A DNA stretch of 64,000 nt from Streptomyces sp. OR43 (GCF_008042275.1 NZ_RDBK01000008.1:725688-789687); one strand, 5' to 3'; counted from the stretch's first letter, positions 26,976 to 40,769 are shown. Notes: generated from the sequence alone by a model not told the origin. A program made the numbers and translations.

Positions 26976-27740
26976 TCAGGCCCAGGCCCCCCGCTCGCTC
27001 AGCACCGTACGCAGCGTCTCGATGTGATCGGTCATGATGCCATCCACCCCGAGGTCCAGGAGCGCGGTCATCCGCTCCGGTTCGTTGACCGTCCACACGT
27101 GCACCTGGAGCCCGCGCGCGTGCGCCTCCCGTACGAAGCGCCGGTCGACGACCCGGACACCGCCCTGGCTCTCCGGAACCTGCGCGCAGACCGCACCGGC
27201 GCGCAGGGCCGCCGGGATTCCGTACGAGCGCAACCGCAGTCCCAGGACGCCCCGGACGCCGTAGGACGTGGCGAGCCGCGGGCCCGCGAGCCGGTGCGCC
27301 CTGGCCACCCGGGCCTCGGAGAAGGAGCCGACGCACACCCGGTCCCAGGAGCCCGTCCGGCGGATCAGCTCCACGAGCGGCACGAGGGCCGGCGCGGCCT
27401 TGATGTCCACGTTCCAGCGGGCTTCGGGAAACGCCTCCAGCAACTCCTCGAACAGGGGAAGCGGCTCCTGGCCGGCCACCCGGGCCCGCCGTATCTCGCT
27501 CCACGGCAGCTCCGCTATCCGGCCCCGGGAGTCCGTGACCCGGTCCAGTGTGGGGTCGTGGAAGGCGACCAGCCGGCCGTCCGCCGAGGCGTGGACATCG
27601 GTCTCGAAGTACCGGTACCCGGCCCCGGCGGCCCGGCGGAACGCGGCCGCCGTGTTCTCGATCCCGTCCGCCGCCCCGCCCCGGTGGGCGAACGCGAGCG
27701 GGGCGGGATGGTCCAGGTAGGGGTGGCGTACGGAAGTCAC
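26976..27740 (-). CDS. Glycerophosphodiester phosphodiesterase
   Basis: Hydrolyses glycerophosphodiesters to glycerol 3-phosphate and an alcohol, salvage of lipid headgroups. The 254-aa TIM barrel carries AHRGGAADGIENT, ETDVHASADGRLVAFHD (metal and catalytic residues), HVWTVNEPERM and DGIMTDHIE. There is no signal peptide, so it is cytoplasmic. The GTG at 27740 overlaps the stop of the yczE-type gene (GTGA), so the two are co-translated. Confidence 0.93.
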   Translation of the reverse strand: MTSVRHPYLDHPAPLAFAHRGGAADGIENTAAAFRRAAGAGYRYFETDVHASADGRLVAFHDPTLDRVTDSRGRIAELPWSEIRRARVAGQEPLPLFEELLEAFPEARWNVDIKAAPALVPLVELIRRTGSWDRVCVGSFSEARVARAHRLAGPRLATSYGVRGVLGLRLRSYGIPAALRAGAVCAQVPESQGGVRVVDRRFVREAHARGLQVHVWTVNEPERMTALLDLGVDGIMTDHIETLRTVLSERGAWA

Positions 27741-28399
27741 TGCGGCAGTATGGCCTGCCCGGATGTCCGGGCGGCGACCGTGGCGCCACCGTTGTCCGTG
27801 ATCGTGAAGAAGCGCAGGAAGAACTGGGCGAGCGGGCCGATGGCCAGGGCGTACAGGACCGTTCCCGCGCCGAGGGAGCCGCCGAGCAGGAAGCCGGTGA
27901 CCACGACCGCGATCTCGATGGCCGTGCGGACGAACCGGATCGACCGGCCGGTCCGCCGGTGCAGCCCGGTCATCAGCCCGTCGCGTGGTCCGGGACCGAA
28001 CCGGGCGGCGATGTAGAGCCCCGTCGCCACACCGTTGAGGACGATCCCCGCCACCATCACCCCGGCCTGTGCCACGAGCCCGTGCACCTCGGGGACGAGG
28101 GCGAGCGTCCCGTCCATCGCGAGACCGACGGCGAAGACGTTCGAGACGGTGCCCAGGCCCGGCCGCTGCCGGAGCGGTATCCAGAGCAGCAGCACGATCG
28201 CCCCGATGATGATCGAGACCACGCCGATGCTGATCCCGGTGCGCTCCGCGAGCCCCTGGTGCAGCACACCCCAGGGCTCCAGGCCGAGTCCGGCGACGAC
28301 CAGCAGCGCCGAGCTCGCCCCGTACAGCGCCAGCCCGGCGTAGAGCTGGACCAGCCGTCGGGTGAGGTGGGCCCCGCGCGGAGCGGCGGTGATGGACAA
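27737..28399 (-). CDS. YczE/YitT-type integral membrane protein
   Basis: The 220-aa protein has about five to six membrane helices and the GLGLEPWGVLHQGLAERTGISIG and GPGPRDGLMTGLHRRTG motifs of the YczE family. YczE-type proteins are typically encoded next to a MocR regulator (YczR), exactly as here. Transport is presumed but the substrate is unknown. It starts at ATG 28399, divergent from the regulator. Confidence 0.85.
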   Translation of the reverse strand: MSITAAPRGAHLTRRLVQLYAGLALYGASSALLVVAGLGLEPWGVLHQGLAERTGISIGVVSIIIGAIVLLLWIPLRQRPGLGTVSNVFAVGLAMDGTLALVPEVHGLVAQAGVMVAGIVLNGVATGLYIAARFGPGPRDGLMTGLHRRTGRSIRFVRTAIEIAVVVTGFLLGGSLGAGTVLYALAIGPLAQFFLRFFTITDNGGATVAARTSGQAILPQ

Positions 28400-28453
28400 G
28401 GGGTGCCCCCTGGTGTGGTGATGGTGGCCTGCTGCATGTCACTCTGTGGCAGG

Positions 28454-28480
28454 GGATTGGCTGCCAACTATGGCCAATCC
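28454..28480. promoter_or_regulatory. Candidate MocR (YczR-like) operator
   Basis: GGATTGGC (28454-28461) and GCCAATCC (28473-28480) form a perfect 8-bp inverted repeat with further TGGC/GCCA half-sites between them. It lies in the 100-nt divergent promoter region between yczE-type and mocR-type genes, where such regulators bind. Confidence 0.55.
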
Positions 28481-28501
28481 GAGGAAGGTGGACTGATTCT
28501 C

Positions 28502-30001
28502 ATGGCTCAGTGGACTTCGGCCGTCGGCGCGGCACAGCTCGCCCGGCAGCTCCACGCCCAGCAGCCCCGGCCCGCGGGCCCCGGCACGCGCCGGCCGCCC
28601 GCCTACCGCGCGCTCGCCGACGGCATCCGGCTGCTCGTCCTCGAAGGCCGGGTCCCGGTCGCCGCCCGCCTCCCCGCCGAGCGCGAGATCGCGCTGGCCC
28701 TCTCCGTCAGCCGTACGACGGTCGCCGCGGCCTACGAGGCCCTGCGGGCCGAGGGCTTCCTGGAGTCCCGGCGCGGCGCCGGCAGCTGGACGGCCGTCCC
28801 CGCGGGCAATCCGCTGCCCGCCCGGGGACTGGAACCGCTGCCGCCCGAGGCGCTCGGATCGATGATCGACCTCGGCTGCGCCTCGCTGCCCGCCCCCGAG
28901 CCGTGGCTCACCCGGGCCGTCCAGGGCGCCCTGGAGGAGCTGGCCCCCTACGCCCACACCCACGGCGACTACCCGGCCGGTCTCCCCGCGCTGCGGCAGA
29001 TGATCGCCGACCGGTACACCGCGAGCGGCATCCCCACGATGCCCGAACAGATCATGGTCACGACCGGGGCGATGGGCGCCATCGACGCGATCTGCCACCT
29101 CTTCGCCGGCCGCGGTGAACGGATCGCGGTGGAGTCCCCGAGCTACGCCAACATCCTCCAGCTGATGCGGGAGGCGGGCGCCCGCCTTGTGCCGGTGGCC
29201 ATGGAGGAGGGGCTCGGCGGCTGGGACATGCACCGGTGGCGCCAGGTCCTGAGGGACGCGGCGCCCCGGCTCGCGTACGTCGTCGCGGACTTCCACAACC
29301 CCACCGGAGCCCTGGCCGACGAGGACCGCCGGCGCGCGCTGGTGGACGCCGCGCGTTCGGCCGGCACGGTCCTGGTGGTCGACGAGACGATGCACGAGCT
29401 GTATCTGGACGACGATGTGGACATGCCGCGCCGGGTCTGCGCCTTCGACCCCGCCGGCAGCACCGTCCTCACCGTCGGATCGGCCAGCAAGGCCTTCTGG
29501 GCGGGCATGCGCATCGGCTGGGTCCGTGCGGCCCCCGACGTGATCCGCAGCCTGGTGGCCGCCCGCGCCTATGCCGACATGGGAACCCCGGTCCTCGAAC
29601 AGCTCGCCGTCAACTGGCTGATGCGGACCGGCGGCTGGGAGGAGGCCGTGCAGATCCGCCGGGAGCAGGCGCGCGACAACCGTGACGCGCTGGTCGCGGC
29701 GGTGCGCCGGGAACTGCCGGACTGGGAGTTCTCCGTGCCGCGCGGCGGGCTGACGCTCTGGGTGCGTACCGGCGGGCTCTCCGGATCGCGGCTCGCGGTG
29801 GCCGGGGAGCGGGTCGGGGTGCGGGTGCCGTCCGGGCCCCGGTTCGGGGTCGACGGGGCCTTCGAGGGCTATGTGCGGCTGCCGTTCACGGTCGGCGGCC
29901 CGGTCGCGGACGAGGCGGCCCAGCGGCTGGCCGCCGCCGCCCAGCTGGTCGGTTCCGGGGCGGGCGCGGGGGCGGAGGCGCCCCGGACGTTCGTCGCCTG
30001 A
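28502..30001 (+). CDS. MocR-family regulator (GntR HTH + aminotransferase fold)
   Basis: The 499-aa protein joins an N-terminal GntR winged helix (about 35-100, LPAEREIALALSVSRTTVAAAYEALRAEGF) to a fold-type I aminotransferase-like domain. The PLP lysine is Lys330 in GSASKAFWAGMRIGW, and FHNPTG is present. It is a PLP-sensing regulator of the YczR subgroup, inferred from the divergent YczE neighbour. A leaderless or short-leader start (TGATTCTCATG) is likely. Confidence 0.9.
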   Translation: MAQWTSAVGAAQLARQLHAQQPRPAGPGTRRPPAYRALADGIRLLVLEGRVPVAARLPAEREIALALSVSRTTVAAAYEALRAEGFLESRRGAGSWTAVPAGNPLPARGLEPLPPEALGSMIDLGCASLPAPEPWLTRAVQGALEELAPYAHTHGDYPAGLPALRQMIADRYTASGIPTMPEQIMVTTGAMGAIDAICHLFAGRGERIAVESPSYANILQLMREAGARLVPVAMEEGLGGWDMHRWRQVLRDAAPRLAYVVADFHNPTGALADEDRRRALVDAARSAGTVLVVDETMHELYLDDDVDMPRRVCAFDPAGSTVLTVGSASKAFWAGMRIGWVRAAPDVIRSLVAARAYADMGTPVLEQLAVNWLMRTGGWEEAVQIRREQARDNRDALVAAVRRELPDWEFSVPRGGLTLWVRTGGLSGSRLAVAGERVGVRVPSGPRFGVDGAFEGYVRLPFTVGGPVADEAAQRLAAAAQLVGSGAGAGAEAPRTFVA

Positions 30002-30016
30002 GCAGCCGCCGCACAG

Positions 30017-30057
30017 GACGAGGGGCCCGCGATCATGTGATCCCCGGGCCCCTCGTC
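30017..30057. terminator. Bidirectional terminator hairpin
   Basis: GACGAGGGGCCCG...GATCA (30017-30035) pairs with TGATC...CGGGCCCCTCGTC (30038-30057) with a small internal mismatch. It lies between convergent genes. Confidence 0.8.
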
Positions 30058-30065
30058 GTGTCCGG

Positions 30066-31658
30066 TCAGTCGCTGAGCGCCAGGCCCTCGACGGCGACGG
30101 ACGCCGTCACGGGGTCCGCCATCACGGGTTCGGGCCTGCTCGCCTCTACGGCGGTGCGCCGCTCTGGGAGCAGGTCGAGCACGGCCCGGCGCTGCGCCTC
30201 GCTTGTCGCGTCGTCGTACGGGTCGGGAGTGGCGGGCACCTGGATGCGCAGTACCTGGCCGGTGCCGAGCCGTGCGTACCCCCTGCCGGGCGGGGCGTCC
30301 GGAGTGGGGGTGGTGTGCGGCTCCAGACCGAGGACGGACTCGATCTGGCCGGGGGAGCAGTGGCCGAGCACGACCCGCGCCCTGGTGTGGGACCGGACGG
30401 TGTCGCTCAGGCCGTCCAGGCTGTCGAACTGCTCGGTCATCACCACGGTGACGTTGGCGGCCCTGCCGTGGCGCAGAGGCACCTGGAGCAGCTCCTGCGG
30501 ATCGGGACCGCCGTCGGCGGCGGCGAGGTGGCCGAGGACGCTCGGCCGGTCCAGCAGTATCCAGAGGGGGCGCCTGATGTCCTCGGGTGCGGCCTGACCG
30601 GACTGCCGGGCGCGGTTGGCCTCGATCAGCCGGCGCTCCGTCTCGCTGGCCGCCCACTCCAGGGTGGACAGGGCCCCGGCCAGTCCGCATTCGACGGCCA
30701 GGACGCCCTCGCGGCCGGTGAAGCACGCGTACTCGCCGGTGCCGCTGCCTTCGATGATCAGGATGTCGCCGTGCTGGAGCGACTGGAGGGCGATGGAGCG
30801 CAGGAGGGTGGTGGTGCCGCTGCCGGGCTGTCCGGCGATCAGCAGATGCGGTTCGGTGGAGCGGGCGCCGGTCCGCCAGACGACGCCGGGCGCGTCGCGG
30901 GTCTCGTCGCCGTCGCTCACCGGCACGGTGCGCTGGACCGCGTCGTCGTCGGTGAACCCGAGGACCGTCTCGCCGGGGGCGGTGACGAAGCGCTGGGCGG
31001 TGAGGGTGGTGGGCAAGGGGTCGAGCACGTTCATCACGAGCTGGTTGCCCTCCTCGTCCCAGCTGAAGAGGTACTCCCGGCCGCGGCCCGACTTGGCGTG
31101 CAGCAGCTGTTCGATCCGGGCGCGTGAGGCGGCCTCGCTGTCGGTGAAGTAGGCGGGGTACGTCACGCGGAGACTGCTGATCCGGCCGTTTCCGTCGAAC
31201 TCGTACGCGCTGAAGACCTTGTCCCAGTCGCCGCCGTGGGTGAACAGCGGACTGGGGTCGTCGGCCGTGGAGAAGTAGGGCACGAGGGCCTCGTACAGAG
31301 CCTGCAGGCGCCCTGTCTCCGCCTCGTCCGGGCCGGTCTTGACGGGAGTGCGTTCCCGTCCCTTCCATGCGGCGGCGCCCATCACCATAACCAGGGCCAG
31401 CAGCGGCCCGTACGGGATGAGCGCGACCACGAGTACGCAGGCCGCGACGAGGAACAGCGTGGGACCACGCCGGTCCTTGGGCGTCGCGGCCCACTTCTGC
31501 CGTCCTGCACCGGCCAGCAGCCGCAGACCACGAGTGATCATGATCAGCGGATGGAGCACGTCGGTGGCGCTGTCGGCGGCCGTGCGCGCGAACTCTCGAC
31601 TGCGAGTGATCGAAGCGCTGCCGCTGCTCAGAATGCGGGGGAGTGGTCGCCGGGCCAC
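30066..31658 (-). CDS. TraB/FtsK-like membrane P-loop protein without Walker lysine
   Basis: The 530-aa protein starts at GTG 31658 behind CAGGAG. Two membrane helices (about 58-95) are followed by a P-loop domain of the FtsK/TraB style: AGQPGSGTTTLLRS (about 274-287), LILIEGSG-like strand, PLWILLDRPS, and a late arginine-rich sensor region. The Walker A lysine position is Thr282. It is cotranscribed with a 64-aa membrane protein, a pairing seen around Streptomyces conjugation-type genes. Role unknown. Confidence 0.75.
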   Translation of the reverse strand: MARRPLPRILSSGSASITRSREFARTAADSATDVLHPLIMITRGLRLLAGAGRQKWAATPKDRRGPTLFLVAACVLVVALIPYGPLLALVMVMGAAAWKGRERTPVKTGPDEAETGRLQALYEALVPYFSTADDPSPLFTHGGDWDKVFSAYEFDGNGRISSLRVTYPAYFTDSEAASRARIEQLLHAKSGRGREYLFSWDEEGNQLVMNVLDPLPTTLTAQRFVTAPGETVLGFTDDDAVQRTVPVSDGDETRDAPGVVWRTGARSTEPHLLIAGQPGSGTTTLLRSIALQSLQHGDILIIEGSGTGEYACFTGREGVLAVECGLAGALSTLEWAASETERRLIEANRARQSGQAAPEDIRRPLWILLDRPSVLGHLAAADGGPDPQELLQVPLRHGRAANVTVVMTEQFDSLDGLSDTVRSHTRARVVLGHCSPGQIESVLGLEPHTTPTPDAPPGRGYARLGTGQVLRIQVPATPDPYDDATSEAQRRAVLDLLPERRTAVEASRPEPVMADPVTASVAVEGLALSD

Positions 31659-31696
31659 GTCGGTCTCCTGAAGGGGGTGGGAGCGGAACCGGAAGG

Positions 31697-31891
31697 TCAG
31701 AACTTGATCCCGCCCAAGAGGCCGGCGAGGCTCGCTCCGCCCGCGGTGATGCTCGGTGCGATGGCGGTGCCGGCCAGGTAGAAGCCGAACAGGGCGGTGA
31801 CGAGGGCGTGCGACGCCTTGAGGCCGTCCTTCCTGAAGAACAGGAAGACGATGATGCCGAGGATGACGACGCCTGACATGGAAAGGATCAT
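31697..31891 (-). CDS. 64-aa hydrophobic membrane protein
   Basis: Two membrane segments (about 4-20 and 29-60) separated by a short basic loop (RKDGLK) give a hairpin topology, with a Gly/Ala-rich C-terminus. ATG 31891 follows AGGAG. It lies 38 nt upstream of the TraB/FtsK-like gene in the same operon, so it is a likely membrane partner. Such small Spd-like proteins accompany Tra proteins in Streptomyces mobile elements; here the function is unknown. Confidence 0.72.
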   Translation of the reverse strand: MILSMSGVVILGIIVFLFFRKDGLKASHALVTALFGFYLAGTAIAPSITAGGASLAGLLGGIKF

Positions 31892-32204
31892 GAGTGGTTC
31901 TCCTGGTTGGGGGGACAGTCACCATGAGTCCTTCCAAGCTCACCGGAAGTATCTATATGATAAAAGCTGCAATTGGGTGAAAAGTCTGTTTTTTCACTTG
32001 ACTGGCGTACAAGAGGGCGCCGTCGGGAGGGGTTTCGGAGGCCGGGCCGCTCCTCGTCGTCACTCGACGTGATCTTTTGCCATGGGTGGGCCGGGGCATG
32101 TACTCCCTCGGGCAGTACCCTGTCGATTCACTCGTACGGCCCACCCGGCACGCGCCCCGGCAGGCCGGCATCAGCGCGAACGGTTACAGGAAGGCGGTCC
32201 CCCG
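31892..32204. promoter_or_regulatory. AT-rich divergent promoter region
   Basis: This 313-nt region between the 64-aa gene (-) and the ankyrin gene (+) is strikingly AT-rich from about 31945 to 32000. TATGAT (31956-31961) is a good -10 for the plus strand and TATAGA a candidate on the minus strand. GTGAAAA (31977-31983) and TTTTCAC (31991-31997) form a 7-bp hairpin. No gene is seen. Confidence 0.5.
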
Positions 32205-32597
32205 ATGAGCGAAACCCCTGATCCCGAGGTGGTCGAGCTGGCGGCCAAGGTCTTCGACCTGGCGCGCCACGGCGACGCCGACGCCCTCGCGGCCTACGTC
32301 GACGCCGGCGTCCCGGTGAACCTCACCAACGACCGGGGCGACTCGCTGCTGATGCTCGCGGCCTACCACGGGCACGCCCCGGCGGTCGTCGCCCTGGCCG
32401 GCCGCGGCGCCGACCCGGACCGCGCCAACGACCGGGGGCAGACGCCGCTCGCCGGAGCCGTCTTCAAGGGTGAGGACGCGGTCATCAGGGCCCTGCTGGA
32501 CGCGGGAGCCGATCCGGCGGCCGGAACACCCTCCGCACTGGACACGGCGCGCATGTTCGGCAAGGCCGACCTGCTGGAACTCTTCGGCGCCCGCTGA
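32205..32597 (+). CDS. Ankyrin-repeat protein
   Basis: The 130-aa protein consists of about three ankyrin repeats (for example NDRGDSLLMLAAYHGHAPAVVALAGRGADP, residues 44-73, quoted in part). It is cytoplasmic, with no signal or membrane segment. Ankyrin repeats bind protein partners; the partner is unknown. The start is ATG 32205 behind GGAAGGCGG. Confidence 0.85.
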   Translation: MSETPDPEVVELAAKVFDLARHGDADALAAYVDAGVPVNLTNDRGDSLLMLAAYHGHAPAVVALAGRGADPDRANDRGQTPLAGAVFKGEDAVIRALLDAGADPAAGTPSALDTARMFGKADLLELFGAR

Positions 32598-32817
32598 AGG
32601 GGCTTCGCCGTAAATGTGGTCGCGGTGGCGAAATGGCTGGGTCATCATGACGTCGCGGGCCCGATTCGGGCCACCGACGAGAGGCAGGGAAGATGGTCTG
32701 CACCAGGCAGAAGACGGCGGTCGGCCGATCATGTTGCTGCGCGGTCTAGGGGGCGTTCCGTCCACATGGCACTGCACAGTCCCGGTTGCGTCGACAGCTT
32801 GATGTGAGGCTTTTCCC

Positions 32818-34239
32818 ATGTTTGATCCGTTCATAGCGCCGAGCGGCACCCTGCTCGGCCTGCTGCAGAGGGGCCGCGGCGACGGCACGCTCCACGCACT
32901 CGCCGCACCACGCCCCGAGGCCCTGGCGGCTCTCAACCACTGCGTCCTGAGCGACCCGCGTCACGACTGGCAGGTGGAGAACCGCTCCCTCTACTACGCA
33001 CGCCTGTATCTCGACCTCGACGGCGGGATCGAGGAGATCGAACGGCACCTCTGCGACGCCGACGACCACCTCGACACGGACGACTCGCGGACCGGCCTCG
33101 CCCTGGCCGTCCTCGGCCACCTCGCCTCGTACGGCCGCGACGACGCCCTGGCCCTGCTGCGGCGCTACGCCGCGACCGGCTCCAACTGGGCCTGGGCCCT
33201 GGACGAGCTCGCGCTGCGTGACGACGACGCCGGGCTGCGCTCCCTCGCCGTGCCCGTGCTCGCCCGCTTCCCGGAGAACGCCGAGGGCCGTGCCGAGCTC
33301 GCCGCCACCGTGCGGGACGCCTACGAGCCCCGCCCCTGGCGGCTCTGGGCCGACGATCCGCGTCCCTCGGTGGGCGCCCGGGTACGAGCCGCCTCCGAAC
33401 AGGGCTCCTTCGACCGCTGGCAGCGGCAGATGCGGCCCGGCGGTCCACGCCCGGGCTGGGGCGTCCGGGCCGTCCTCGACTGGGCCCAGGAAGGGCTCGA
33501 CCGAGGCAGCGTCCTGCACGTACCGGCCGCCCGCTGCCTCTCCGCGGTGGCGGGGCCGGAGGACCGGCCCGTGATCGTCGAGGCCGCCCGCAGCGGTTCC
33601 GACGGCGCCCGCTGCGCCGCGCTGCACTACCTCGCCGCCGAGGTCCGCGACCCGGTCGTCCTCGACCTGATCGAGGCCGCGACGCTCGGCGCGTCACCGG
33701 CCGTCGCCGAAGCGGCCGTCGCCGCCTTCGAGCGGATGTGCGGCGAGGCGGCCGTGGAGCGCGCGCGCCGCTGGGCCCTGCGGCCCGACGCGCTCGGCGC
33801 CTCGGCGGCCGGCGTACTGGCCTGCCGCGGCGGCGCACAGGACGCCCCGCTCGTCCTCGGCGCCCTGCGGGACGCCGTACGGGGCGAAGGACCGGACGCA
33901 CCCCGCCTGTGGACCCTGGTCGACGGCGCCGGCCGGCTCGGCATCGCCTGCGCCGCGCCCGTACTGCGTCACGTCTACCGCGAGACGTCCTCCTCCCACC
34001 TGCGGGGCAGGGCCGCCCGGGCCCTCGCCGCCACCGACCCCTCCTTCGCCACCGGCTTCGCCGTCGAATGCCTGTGGGACTGCGAGGAGACGACCCGCGA
34101 GGTCGCCGCACGCCATGCGGAGACCGGCGACATCAGGGTGGCCGAGCGCCTGCGCAGGCTGGCCGCCGACCCGGCCGAGGAGGCCGAGGTCCAGTCGGCC
34201 GTACGCAGCAGGATCGGGCCGGACGCACCCGCGGTCTGA
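32818..34239 (+). CDS. HEAT-repeat protein
   Basis: The 473-aa protein is built of alanine-rich helical pairs typical of HEAT/PBS-lyase repeats, e.g. [16 protein letters not shown] near the C-terminus and [17 protein letters not shown] in the middle. There is no catalytic motif, signal or membrane segment. It probably acts as a scaffold; the partner is unknown. The start is ATG 32818. No link to neighbours is evident. Confidence 0.78.
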   Translation: MFDPFIAPSGTLLGLLQRGRGDGTLHALAAPRPEALAALNHCVLSDPRHDWQVENRSLYYARLYLDLDGGIEEIERHLCDADDHLDTDDSRTGLALAVLGHLASYGRDDALALLRRYAATGSNWAWALDELALRDDDAGLRSLAVPVLARFPENAEGRAELAATVRDAYEPRPWRLWADDPRPSVGARVRAASEQGSFDRWQRQMRPGGPRPGWGVRAVLDWAQEGLDRGSVLHVPAARCLSAVAGPEDRPVIVEAARSGSDGARCAALHYLAAEVRDPVVLDLIEAATLGASPAVAEAAVAAFERMCGEAAVERARRWALRPDALGASAAGVLACRGGAQDAPLVLGALRDAVRGEGPDAPRLWTLVDGAGRLGIACAAPVLRHVYRETSSSHLRGRAARALAATDPSFATGFAVECLWDCEETTREVAARHAETGDIRVAERLRRLAADPAEEAEVQSAVRSRIGPDAPAV

Positions 34240-34430
34240 CCCGGGGCCTCTCGTCTGGATCATGCCGGGCTCTCGGGCCCGGGACCACCGCCGGAACCCG
34301 CACGGCCGGGAACCCGCAGGAGCGCAGCGCGTCGGGGGCGCGCCGCGCCGAAGAGCCCCGCACGTCATCCCGGACCGGACCTCCTCGCGTCCTGCGCGCC
34401 TCCCGAAGGGCCGCGCGCCACTATGGAGGG

Positions 34431-38140
<3,710 letters not shown>

Positions 38141-38144
<4 letters not shown>

Positions 38145-39742
38145 CCGACTCGGGGCAAGGGGCCGCTTCTGCGCCGTTTCGACCGTTGTCAGTCCGAGGA
38201 CCTAATCTGTGCAGCGTGACTTCGCCTGCCTACACGGAAAACGCTGCGCCCCAGCTCAGCGCGGGGCCGCGGCCCGCACCGGGCCCGGCCGCCGACGAGG
38301 GGCTCTCGCGACGGCTGCGCGCGCTCGCCTGCACGGCGCCGCTGCACGACCTCGACGTGCGCAAGGCGAACCTCGCCGGTGAGTACACCGTGTACGCGAT
38401 GGCCGAGGTCGCCCTCGCGGCCATCGACCACGTCACCCTCAACATGGACTTCGACACCGGGGCCGACCACGACCAGATAGTGGCCAGACTGCTGCCCCGC
38501 GTCGCCGCCCAGGCCCCGGGCCGTCCCGTCGCCGAGCACGAACGGGTCGCCCGCTGGGTGCTGGAGAACCTGATCAACGTCGGCAGCGTCGACCGCGGCT
38601 TCCGGGCGGTCTACGGCACCTTCGGGCCGGACGGCGTCTACGTCCGCCGGGACTACGACTTCAAGCTGATCGAGGAAGTCCCCGGATACGGCGGCAGCGT
38701 CTATCTGCGGGCCACCGACGAAGCGGTCAACGTCCTGGTCGGCGCACTCGACACGGACGTCACCAGCGCCCAGATCGCCGCCGAGGTGAAGCTGGAGGTC
38801 CTGATCAGCCGGGGCCGCCTGGCCGACGCCCAGCTCGCCGCCGAGCAGGCCCGCTACCGGACCGTGCAGTACGCGGAGACGCTCCGCAAGACGCTCGACG
38901 CGACCCGGCGCAACGTCCGCGCGGTCGACTGGCTCAACGCCGTGCCCGACATGATCGCCGAGGCACTCGACCACGTCGCCGACCGCTACCGCCACGAGAA
39001 CGCCATCCTCACCAACATCCGCAAAGCCCGGGACGAGGCCGAGGAACCCGAGCACAAGAGGCGCGCCGCCGAGCTCGTCGACATCGTCAAGGACTGCATC
39101 CGCCGCCATACCCAGCTCCAGTCCCGCCTCCTGGAGGCCGGGCCGCTGTTCCGCGCCGAGCAGGACCGCCAGGCCTTCGCCGCGCCGGCCCCCCGCACCG
39201 GTCTCGACCTCTACGGCCAGCTCCTGGCCCCGCTGCTGCCGCTCCCCGTCGAGCAGGCGATCCGGGCCACCGACGCGTTCTTCGCCGGGGGCACGGGCCT
39301 GCGCACGCCCACCTCGGTACGGGTGGGCGACCTGGTCGACATGCTGCTGACCCCGCCGCTCGAACGGGAACACCTGGGCGCCGAGATGCCGGAACCGGAT
39401 CTGATCGCGACCCCGGACGACAGCCGGTTCAGCGAGGAGCAGCTGGCGTCGGCCATGGAGCTGCTCGACCTGGAGCACGACGCCCCGCGACGCCTCTCCG
39501 GTCTCCTGGCCGAGGCCCGGCGGCGCGACACGGAACTGCCCTACCTGGTCGCCCTGCTCGCGGTGCACGCCGCCAGCCCTCCGGTCGGCACCGCCTACCG
39601 ACAGGGTGAGCGCCGCCTGCTGTTCTCCGTCGATGACGGCACCCAGCTGGACGACCCCGAGTTCGGCGGCGCCGACCTCATCGTGGGCACGGCCCTGCTG
39701 GACGCCGTGGGCATGGCGGCCGACCGCTCGGAGACGACATGA
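38141..39742 (+). CDS. Putative kleisin-like (MukF/JetA-like) subunit of SMC operon
   Basis: The 533-aa protein opens a three-gene operon with a giant SMC-like ATPase. It is mainly helical: an N-terminal helical, possibly winged-helix, part (about 55-190), a long helical middle (about 215-330, with the coiled-coil-like [20 protein letters not shown]), and a mixed C-terminal domain. Size, position and helical layout match MukF/JetA; no motif proves it. The start may be ATG 38141 (ATGA overlap) or GTG 38216, which has TAATCT 7 nt upstream and would be leaderless. Confidence 0.65.
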
Positions 39743-39863
39743 GGACGCCGCACACCCCGGGCGCCCCTCCGAGGGCCGCCGCCACGAGAACCGTCCTCGC
39801 GGCCGCCGGCGCCCGGGCCGGCCAACCCGCACCGAAGACCTTCCGCACCAAGGAGCGACCGTC

Positions 39864-40769
39864 GTGAGCGACCACCGCGCAGAGCCCGCCGACGCGTGGA
39901 GCGACCCGGCTGCCGCGCACCCCGCCGAGCGTCCCGCCGCCCCAGCCGCGGTCACCCCGGCGGACGCGGCGGACGCCTCCCGGCTCGTCGCCTTCGGGCT
40001 CCAGCCGAAACTGCTGCCCGCCCGGGACGCCGAGTACGCCGAACTGCTCCGCCGCTACCGGGAGGAGCCCGCCTTCGCCCGGCTCGCCGACGCGGTCGCC
40101 ACCGGACTCGGCCTCGTCGTGCTGGAGGTGTCCACCCGGGCCGGGATGGCCGTCACGGCCGGCGAGGACTCGGTCTTCGCCGTGCGCATGGGCGACTACG
40201 CCCGGCGGGCCTCCCCGGACTCCGCCGACCGCTTCCTCCACGGCCTCGCGCACCTCGCCGTCGCCGCCATGGCCTTCCCGCGCCCCGAGGACCTCGCCGA
40301 CGACGCGTACATCGGCCGGATCACCGTCAACGGCGTCGACGCCTTCGTACGTCAGGCGTGCCACCGCCTGGAGGAGCGCGCGGACGAACACGGCGACAAC
40401 ACCGACCCGGCCAGTGACGCCCCCGGCCTGGAGGCGGGCTGGCGCGTCTACTCCCGGCGCAGCGCCACCGGAGCGACGAAGGACGCACGACGGCTGGCCG
40501 GATCCACCACCGGCATCGTCGGCAAGGCCGTGGCCTTCCTCACCGACTCGGGCTTCCTCCAGCGCACCGGGGACGACGCCGGAGGCGCCTTCCGCACCAC
40601 GGCCCGCTACCAGCTCCAGGTCCGTGACATGGCGGGAAGCGCCGCCCTGGCCGAGCTCCTGGAACTCGGCGTGGTGCCGGTCAGCGACGGATCCGCCACG
40701 CTGCTCCCGCCACCCGACCCCGACGACCTGGAACTGGCGGCCGACGCCGGCCTGCCCTTCCACAGCTGA
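39864..40769 (+). CDS. Putative MukE/JetB-like subunit of SMC operon
   Basis: The 301-aa protein starts at GTG 39864 behind AAGGAG. A low-complexity Ala/Pro N-terminus (1-35) is followed by helical segments. A winged-helix-like C-terminal half (about 205-270, STTGIVGKAVAFLTDSGFLQRTGDD) follows. Its place between the 533-aa protein and the SMC-like ATPase is that of MukE/JetB, which bridges kleisin and ATPase. Assignment rests on position and size; similarity was not computed. Confidence 0.65.
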   Translation: MSDHRAEPADAWSDPAAAHPAERPAAPAAVTPADAADASRLVAFGLQPKLLPARDAEYAELLRRYREEPAFARLADAVATGLGLVVLEVSTRAGMAVTAGEDSVFAVRMGDYARRASPDSADRFLHGLAHLAVAAMAFPRPEDLADDAYIGRITVNGVDAFVRQACHRLEERADEHGDNTDPASDAPGLEAGWRVYSRRSATGATKDARRLAGSTTGIVGKAVAFLTDSGFLQRTGDDAGGAFRTTARYQLQVRDMAGSAALAELLELGVVPVSDGSATLLPPPDPDDLELAADAGLPFHS

